A DNA stretch of 43,491 bases, taken from positions 1,316,721-1,360,211 of the forward strand of contig NW_019773514.1 of the NCBI RefSeq assembly GCF_001039355.2, given 5' to 3'. The position numbers and the translations under genes are program-made. This DNA is from Lingula anatina. Its lineage: Eukaryota; Brachiopoda; Lingulata; Lingulida; Lingulidae. The notes under the pieces were generated by a model. The model was not told where the DNA came from and searched no databases. It saw only the letters and a list, made by a program, of their open reading frames with translations. Position 1 is the stretch's first letter. Every line of letters begins with the position of its first letter. Shown one piece after another: positions 36,001 through 43,491 of the stretch.

Positions 36001-39000
36001 CATGGACAAAAGAGAAAATTGTAAGTTCCTCTAAAAAATAGAAGGGCTAGTCAACAAACTTAATGTCAATTTGCTGATACACAACAGTAAAAAAAAAACA
36101 TTCAGATCTGTTATTTTTTCCAATATTAAAACTTTGTCTTTGTCTTAAACCTTTTATTGCCAGACTCTCTAGATAAAGCCATTCTCCCCTCTCACCTCCA
36201 CTGCCTTGCTGGCCATATCAGAGCAGTCCACATACCACTGGGGCTTCAGCAGTGGTTCTATGATATCTTTGGAGCGACTGAAAATCACATCAACACGTGA
36301 ATAGTTATTATGACATTCACCAATGATAAAACTCTGATAATTTAATAATCTATAGCTCACTTTAATAATTTAAGAATAACATAAAAACAATAATGAATTG
36401 TACACTTTTCTCTGCTTTTGTTCAAAACACACCTCTTAATATATTTTTCAGCACATAGTTTACGGATGTAAGAAGGAATATTTCACAAGCAAAATGCGTC
36501 ATATAAATAAAAACATCAGCAGTACATCATACTACTCAGTAACAGAACTTTTATAATTTTAGTTACCTGCAGACTGGCACCACCATAGGATTATCTTGTA
36601 TATCACGGAATAGCTGCAACTCCTTCAGTTCCTTCAATACAGCCTTCCTGGCATCAAACCTCTTCATGCCCTAGAGATTTAAAAAGAATCATGAGACAGG
36701 AGAAAATTCATCATCGATTCCAAACTTTACAGCAAATATCTTTATCAATAACATATTAAACCAAGATGGAAAAACCTTTCTCTGCCACAGCAATCAGAAA
36801 GCTCTCTCAGTTACAACCATCCTAAATAAAGATCTCTCAATGACATTTTCCTTACAGTAAATATCCCACAGTCTCCACAAATGTTCCCACTGTCATCTAT
36901 GATGGTGATGAAGTCTAGGTTGTGCCTCTTGCCTACATCATAATCATTGTGATCATGGGCTGGGGTGATCTTCACAGCACCTGTAAGTACAATTAAGAAA
37001 TCAATGTGGTTACAGTGAAAAAAAACATGGGTTTTACTTTACTTTTTCACTATTACATAAGGAATATCTATAAAACCCCTTTTTGGTTCACTCTCTTAAG
37101 TCTGAACTATATATGCTTCATGGAATAGCCACATCCTGTGGGGCTTGTATACCTACCTGTACCAAAGTTCATGTCCACAAACTCATCACACACAATTGGC
37201 ATCTTTCTGTCACAGAATGGGTGTTGCACATACTTCCCATGCAGGTGCTTGTATCTCTCATCACTAGGGTGTACAGCTACGGCTGAGTCTCCCAGCATGG
37301 TCTCAATACGAGTGGTGGCCACAACTACTTCTTCATCTAAAATAAAAAGATTTATCTCTTTTTTTTAAACACTGAAATAGTTACTTACAGGGTGGAAGGG
37401 GTGGAGAATTATGGGTTAGTTTGGATTAAGACCTCCAACATAAAAAGAAATTAAGATGAAACCTCCTGATATGCACGGACACATACACGCAAGCTTTTTC
37501 TAAATGATGTTGACATATCCACCAAAAAATTCTAAAAGATCCATTCCCAAATTTATTACATAATACTGAAAGGAGCTCAGAGCGCGAAAAAAACAATGCT
37601 GGTTTACGCAAAATACTATCCATTCAGCTCATCAAAAAAACAGAGGAAATACAGACTTGGCATGTAAAGATAGATAAGATAGGCACCTGAGGAGTAGGAG
37701 AGAAAGGAGTGAAGAGAATTCAGGCATTGCCATGTTGTGAGTCAAGTGATGCAATCAGAACACACTACAGACAATAATTTTCTTGTTTATTTGTAATCAT
37801 CCAATAAAAGAAGTCCAGCACTTAAAATTCCAAGTTGTCTTCATATCATTGAAGAGATTCACATGAACAAGACTGATAAACTTCAACAAATTCTCTTTCA
37901 GGAAAAATTCAGCCACTTGAATAATATATATTAACTTCTGCTAAAATTCCTCTTTTCATAAATGTTCCAAGAAATTTTTATAATAAATCAGGCAACTTTC
38001 AAAACTTTCTCTTCCATAAGGCAAGAGGCTACAACTCTACATTTGAGAGTTAAAAATTACAAAATACAAACTCTTTGCTTTACATAAAACAATAAAAAAT
38101 ATACCCACCAGAATCTACCACCTTGTAAGCAAAGGAGACCAATACCCCAAACTCCACCTTGTCCTTATACCCTGGCACTGGAAGGGGGGTCCTGCCCGTG
38201 ATCTCCTTCTTGTCAACCTGATAATTAAACCAGGAGAACAATGTGAGATTTTCAGTATTGCACAATGCATATGTTTTAAGTGACTGATGTTGAGAAAAAA
38301 AGATTACTTTGTTTTGATGTAATTAAGTAGTATATCCTTAAGAGATTATTACAAAAAAAGGTCTTACTTTGAATGTCTCAACATTTGAACACCCTAATTA
38401 ATTACAATGAAAAAAAAAAGAAAAAAAACATTAAGATAACGTTTCCTTACATGTTTTCTCATAAACATTATAACATTTAAAAATGTTTCTCTTGAAACAA
38501 TGTAATAAGCATTATCTTTTCAAACATTTTTAAAAATGTTTCTCAAAAACGTTAAAACATTTTTGAAACCATACCAAATCAATATCTAAACAATTAAACA
38601 CCCTACTTAATTACATGGAAACAATATGGTTATAATTTGGAAAAAAGGAAAAAATAAAAACATTATGTTTTCTAGAAACATTATCACGAAGTTGAAAAGC
38701 ATTTTTCTTGAAACATTGTAATAACATTTTAAACACATTTTAATAACATTTGTTTGAAATGTATAAACCATAGCACTGTTTATTTGAAATAGCAGACATG
38801 AAAATGAGATGAACCCATGTCCCTGTACATAATATACATATAATACTTACTTCTATATCTGAGATGGCAGAGTTCAAGGTACAGGACCAGTTTACAAGTC
38901 TTGTGCTTCTGTATATAATTCCTTCCTCGTGGAGCCTCACAAAAGCTTCTTTTACAGCAATGCACAGTTTCTGAATTGATAGAAAATACAATGTGATGCA

Positions 39001-40825
39001 TTATTCAAATAAAATAAACAAAATACATGAAAATAATATGAGGATCTGTGTGTTAAAGTCTTAATAACTTGGGCCTTTGGGAAAATCAGTTGGGATTTCT
39101 ATAAGAAATGAATATCCATATCAAGGGTCACAATTATCTGATGTTGCATTACTGGTTTTCTTCTTGTACTCTCATTTTTCTCCAAATATATCAGTTTGAA
39201 AATTACCTACAACATCAAATATTTGAACCAAATAAATGCTGAACTGAAGACAAAAAGAAAATCATAATTACGATATTTTTTATTTATCTACTTAACTGAT
39301 CAATCATTATCACTTTTATCAATCAATGAAAAGAATTCAAACCAGCATGTGATCAGTGATGTTCAGCGAGTACTCACAGGATCCATGGTAAAACAAGCCC
39401 TTTCCCAGTCAAATGAACTGCCCATCTTCCTGAGCTGATGATAGATATTGTCTCCTTTCCTAAAATCACGGACAAGATGCACAATGATTTAAAACATGCA
39501 TGACATTAAAATATATACACAGCAGAACAGAACATCTGCTAATCCAACATGCATTGAAAATGGTTATCCTGTATTTATACAAATATCTAAATTATTGTCA
39601 GGACTTGCTCTCATCTGTTCAAAACCCAGTGATCTGACATCATTATTTCCATATCCTAAAATTATCTAATAAGACATAACAACCTACCACCTTATTTACA
39701 TTTATATAACATAATATTTAACAAATATATCAATTGAGTCTTCCAATATTTTAATCGAGAACTCACTCGTTCTTCCATTTCCACACTTCATCCACAAACT
39801 TTTCTCTTCCCAGATCATGCCTGCTCTGTCCCTTCTCTCTCATCAGTTTTTTCTCCACCACCACCTGTGTGGCAATACCAGCATGGTCGCACCCTGGGTT
39901 CCACAGGGTAGTTTCACCTCTCATCCTGTGCCTTAAGTCAAATATCATACAGTCAAATTATTATTATTAATTATTATTTATTTCGGTACAAGTATGTTTT
40001 TACAATTCATATGACATATATTCCGCAATTAGAGCTTAATCCTACCCTGGGTTTCACCTCATTCAGTGCCTAAAGTCAAACATAAGCTGAAACAACTGCA
40101 ATGCCATGCCCTACGTGCAGGGTGGTTTCACTTCAAATGCTGAGTATGAAGGAAAACCCCATGCATTAAGCTTTTAGCCCAAATATCAATAATTTTAACT
40201 AAAAAGTTTAATTTAAAATAAAAAAATGAACATTATCTTTCTCCACTGATAACAATCATGAGAGCATTTAGTTTATTGCAACATAGCAGTGAAATTCTCC
40301 AACTTACCATCTCGTGATGCAGTCCTCCACAGCATTAGTCAAACCATGCCCTAGATGTAGGTTACCTGTCACATTGGGAGGGGGAATTACTATTGTAAAC
40401 TGCCCTTTAGGATTGTCTTCATAGGCCGAGGATCTCTGAATCAGTGGAATTTCAAGAAAAAAACATCAATTCTGTCACAATTCTAATTACAAAATAATCA
40501 ATGTAAATCAATTGGAATTATCAAATAAGTTGTTTCCACCTTTTAAAGAACAACTCGTTTCCATGTGCCATGTAACTTATATTCTCATACTGTATGCAAT
40601 TTATACACACCCCATACTCTGGTTTGAAGAAGCCACTTTTCTCCCACCAACTATACCAGGCTGCCTCTACATACTGCGGGCTGTAGGCTTCAGGCATGGC
40701 ACCACTCACATCTGAATAAAAAAAGCATATGGTATTTTCTAATAATATCAATAATTTATAAATAGATATTTAAGTCAATTTGGTGTTTCCAAAAAAGATA
40801 ACACTGACCCAAAAATAAAGAAGTT

Positions 40826-40887
<62 letters not shown>

Positions 40888-41287
40888 GTGTTTGTTTTCT
40901 TGCACTTGTTACCTTTCTTTTCTCCTTCAGGAGTGTTCTTGTCATATGTAATGATGACTTTCTCTTTCTTTTCTTTGGCAGGCTTCTTTTTCTTAAAATA
41001 AAAATAACTACATATATTGTTTCTTTAAAATACTTAGTACAGTATACACAAGAAGTATTTACTTTTACTGCTAAATTACAGTTAGAACTTACAAAGAAAA
41101 TTTGATCAGGGCCTTATTTCTTTCAATGAAAACACACCTCTCCAGCTCCTTCAGTGTTCTTCTGCTGCTGCTTGGCCTGTTTTGCCAGAAATTTCTCCAT
41201 TTTTTCCTTCTTTTTAGCTTCTTTTAGCAGCTGTGCTGGTGTCTTCTGCACAGGTTCCCCATCACCATTTGCTGCTGTGTCAGCCAT
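30031..41287 (-). CDS. VARS1: Cytosolic valyl-tRNA synthetase (27 exons, complete)
   Basis: Class I synthetase that charges tRNA-Val with valine and edits mischarged threonine. Minus-strand exons: 41287-41138, 40991-40913, 40711-40611, 40435-40308, 39931-39767, 39459-39378, 38970-38851, 38217-38109, 37336-37157, 36980-36856, 36670-36567, 36277-36196, 35762-35686, 35459-35369, 35201-35096, 34681-34611, 34272-34147, 33801-33697, 33409-33341, 33137-33059, 32856-32729, 32514-32359, 32056-31850, 31503-31392, 31087-30915, 30568-30419 and 30099-30031. Phases agree and sum to 3,144 nt (1,047 residues). Landmarks: HLGH (HIGH motif) after PPPNVTGN in exon 4; [13 protein letters not shown] in exon 5; [15 protein letters not shown] in exon 14; [15 protein letters not shown] in exon 17; KMSKS in exon 18; the C-terminal coiled-coil tRNA-binding arm in the last two exons. 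The Lys-rich N-terminal extension resembles that of other eukaryotic enzymes, but the GST-like domain of human VARS1 (1,264 residues) is absent. A splice acceptor ends five bases upstream of the ATG, so the 5'UTR is split. Confidence 0.95.
38387..38760. repeat. Diverged tandem duplication in a VARS intron
   Basis: Two units of about 200 bases. One starts at about 38390 (AACACCCTAATTAATTACA) and the other at about 38596 (AACACCCTACTTAATTACA). Both continue into an A-rich stretch and then ACATT/TTTCTCTTGAAACA words. They are clearly related but diverged. Confidence 0.6.
40828..40887. repeat. (TAA)n microsatellite
   Basis: About 20 units of a TAA/ATA trinucleotide in the VARS intron between exons 2 and 3. 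Confidence 0.95.
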
Positions 41288-42155
41288 AGTCACTGCAAAA
41301 TAAGATGCTATTGATAAGGAAATGGTTTCCATTTAATATATTTCATGTTCAAAATTTTTGTCTAAAAAATATAAAACAGGATCCAATCCTGATACTATTT
41401 CAATCTCAAACTGAACATTTACCCGTTTTCAGAAAATGAAAGATTATATATCATTTCAATTAAAATGTTTCTTATCATCTGTTAAACAATTCTACTTATC
41501 AAATCTAATATAAATCTAATATATATCAAGCATAATGTATTGATGAATCGATAGAGACGGACTGCACACCCCAGAGGTCTCTCAGATTTGCCTCTGCTTG
41601 ATGCGCATGAGCTGAAAGGATGGTTCACGCCCCAAACGATTCATGCCACACCAGTCATACTAATTATCTGAATCAACCAGAATCAAGATCTTGATCGACA
41701 GAGTTCGAAACATTGTGTTGAGTTAAACTCAAATGGAACTTAAAGTGGAAAAAAAAAAATGGAAAGTTATTTTGATGTTAAAATTATCTTATTAAGATAG
41801 TATTTCATGTATTTAGTGGAATTTGGGGATATTTAAGTATTAAGTGACACCCTCCAAGATGTACTGGTACACATTTTGGTACTTTTGTAGTATACCCCCC
41901 CCCCCCCCCACCCTGTAACTTTCTGTAACTTTCACTTTTCAAACAGTTTTTTACATTTTCTTGTTCATCTATGGCAAAGCTATTTAAATAAAATGCTTTG
42001 TAATTACCTGTGGTCACTTCGAGTTTTAATCAAGTTTAATCCAGCCCAGTGAAATACATTGTGAGAATGTACCATGCATCTTTATTTTGGCAGGGCACAG
42101 CCATTCATAATTTTTTCAGAATGATAATTGCATCACGTGCTCAACTTTATTCTTG
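41288..42155. promoter_or_regulatory. VARS 5' region, possibly a shared divergent promoter
   Basis: The region between the VARS start codon (minus strand) and a candidate first exon on the plus strand at 42156. It must contain the VARS 5'UTR exon and promoter. A C-run of about 16 bases lies at 41896-41911. No TATA box or core element stands out. Confidence 0.4.
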
Positions 42156-42236
42156 ATGGAGAAGCGAGAACGAGGCCAAGGAGGAGACAACGACCGTAAG
42201 AGAGCTCCTAGAATTTCTTACAAATTCAAACAATCG
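42156..42236 (+). CDS. Candidate first coding exon of an unidentified gene
   Basis: An ATG at 42156 opens a 27-codon frame rich in charged residues (MEKRERGQGGDNDRKRAPRI then SYKFKQS) that ends exactly at a good donor (TCG|GTAAGA). The arrangement, head-to-head with VARS about 870 bases away, fits a divergent gene whose other exons lie beyond the right edge. The product is unknown. It could be a chance frame; no second exon is visible in the window. Confidence 0.35.
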
Positions 42237-42503
42237 GTAAGAAATATTACAGCTATGGATACATAAATGTGTGAATACTAACTGTCTCCTGCGAATGGAA
42301 GCTGTTTAGCTGACTTGGTTTTTGTCATCAAGCTTTATTTTGACATTGATCATAACGTATACCATAACTATACAACTGACAATAGATCGTGACAAGTGCG
42401 CTTCAATACAGGTGCATCGGTGAGTACTGCTCACCGGATAAACAATAGTTTCAAGTCAGCCTTATTGCCTCGAAAACACATATCTCTCTATATATATATC
42501 ACA

Positions 42504-43439
42504 ATGAGCTCAAATAATAAATCAAAATACTTTGATACGATCAAAGATTCAAAGAGCTCTATGACAGACCGAATGAAAACCACAGCTGACAAGAAATCCA
42601 CCAGTCAGCCAGCAAAAAGATCCCATAGTGAGGTTTCTAACACAAGTACAGAAGAAACATCTTTGATTTTGATAAAGCTAGACGAAATAGAATCTGAAAT
42701 CAAAAATACTGTAAAAACAAATGATCTAAAAGATATTGTGCAAGAAATGGTCACGGAAACTGTCACTAAACTTTTACTTAATTTCAAAGACGAAATCGGG
42801 ACAAATCTTGAAAAATTAGAAGACAAGCATAAATTAGATATTGGAGAGCTAAGGGAAAGAATCGATTCACTGGAATTGGAAAATGACGCTCTCCGAGAAC
42901 AGCTAGCGGGAAAAGAAAAGTCTCTCAGAAAGCTCACGGAAACAGTGGAGCAAGCAAACTATGCGTCAAACAATGCTATCAAAATGGCGAACTATAATGA
43001 ACAATATTCCCGGAAAAATAACATAAAAATCTACGGGGTGATAGAGAAGGAACATGAAAACACTCGGGATGTTGTGTGCAAGGTGCTTAAGGAACAGGGA
43101 GAAGTACAGATAACGGCTGATGACATCACGGCGGTGCACAGAATTCCCGGTCGGCAAGGGTCTCCCCGGCCAATTCTAATGCATGTTAAAAACACGGAAA
43201 TCAAGGTACGTATAATGCGGAGTAGATCTACCTTGAAAAGGCATGACAAAGGTGTTCGGCTGGCTGACGATATTACCAAGCTAAACGCTCAATTACTGCA
43301 GCGCCTAAAGGAAAACGAGCAAATTGAACAGTCGTGGTTTTATAATGGGAGCGTGTACGGTAAAGTGAAACACACTGGCCAGAGAATGAGATTTTCTATT
43401 GACGATGACATTGACAAGAAAGTTAAAATAAGAAAATAA
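42504..43439 (+). mobile_element. LINE ORF1 protein (coiled coil plus RRM-like domain)
   Basis: An intact 311-residue frame starting at MSSNNKS (an in-frame ATG at 42396 would add 36 residues, less likely). A basic, Ser/Lys-rich N-terminus is followed by a long heptad-like coiled coil (about 95-160). Then comes an RNA-binding region opening with NEQYSRKNNIKIYGV and containing ITAVHRIPGR, the pattern of L1-type ORF1p (Transposase_22-like) in many molluscan LINEs. Such proteins trimerise and bind LINE RNA. The frame is unbroken, suggesting recent insertion. The endonuclease/reverse-transcriptase ORF2 expected next would lie past the right edge. If the exon at 42156 is real, this element sits in its first intron. 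Confidence 0.75.
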
Positions 43440-43491
43440 AACATTAAACCAAATATATTTTGATTAAAAACCAATATATGATGAGTTACAT

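Noticed and set aside
41288-41332. Upstream in-frame start adding METISLSIASYFAVT to VARS
   Set aside because: A splice acceptor (TTTTGCAG) lies between it and the ATG at 41287, so those codons are probably intron.

Overview
The window looks like nuclear DNA of an invertebrate animal, most likely a bivalve mollusc. This is an inference from AT-rich sequence, genes split into many short GT-AG exons, several microsatellites, a tRNA-derived SINE, LINE, Gypsy and pogo-type relics, and the protein families present. A single ambiguous base (n at 23475) marks a possible assembly join.

Layout. (1) 2-186: a tRNA-derived SINE. (2) 1076-11182, minus strand: the N-terminal about 980 residues of URB2, a nucleolar ribosome-biogenesis protein, in 21 exons; the C-terminal part lies beyond the left edge. 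(3) 11183-14390: noncoding, with a G-rich tract, a LINE reverse-transcriptase relic and a short possible TIR element. (4) 14406-23139, plus strand: a complete 10-exon gene whose reading frame closes exactly at 1,008 residues. In order it encodes a signal peptide, a Thr/Ser-rich ectodomain, one membrane span, a very Cys-rich segment, about five ubiquitin-like folds, an IRE1/RNase L-like kinase and a KEN endoribonuclease. This is the most unusual item here. Its last intron holds a pogo-like DNA transposon carrying an OTU-like relic. (5) 23477-29530: a duplicated and transposon-riddled block around an intronless TPR gene (25611-26885). It has a diverged copy of that gene's 3' end on each side, a Gypsy relic and a palindromic repeat. 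(6) 30031-41287, minus strand: a complete 27-exon cytosolic valyl-tRNA synthetase of 1,047 residues, without the N-terminal GST-like domain of the human enzyme. (7) 42156-43439, plus strand: a possible first exon of a gene divergent from VARS, then a LINE ORF1 whose ORF2 would lie past the right edge.

URB2 (60S subunit assembly) and VARS (tRNA charging) are housekeeping translation genes. The receptor-like kinase-RNase between them would, if it behaves like IRE1 or RNase L, convert clustering of a membrane protein into RNA cleavage. That function is inferred from domain content; only the exon structure and motifs are seen directly.
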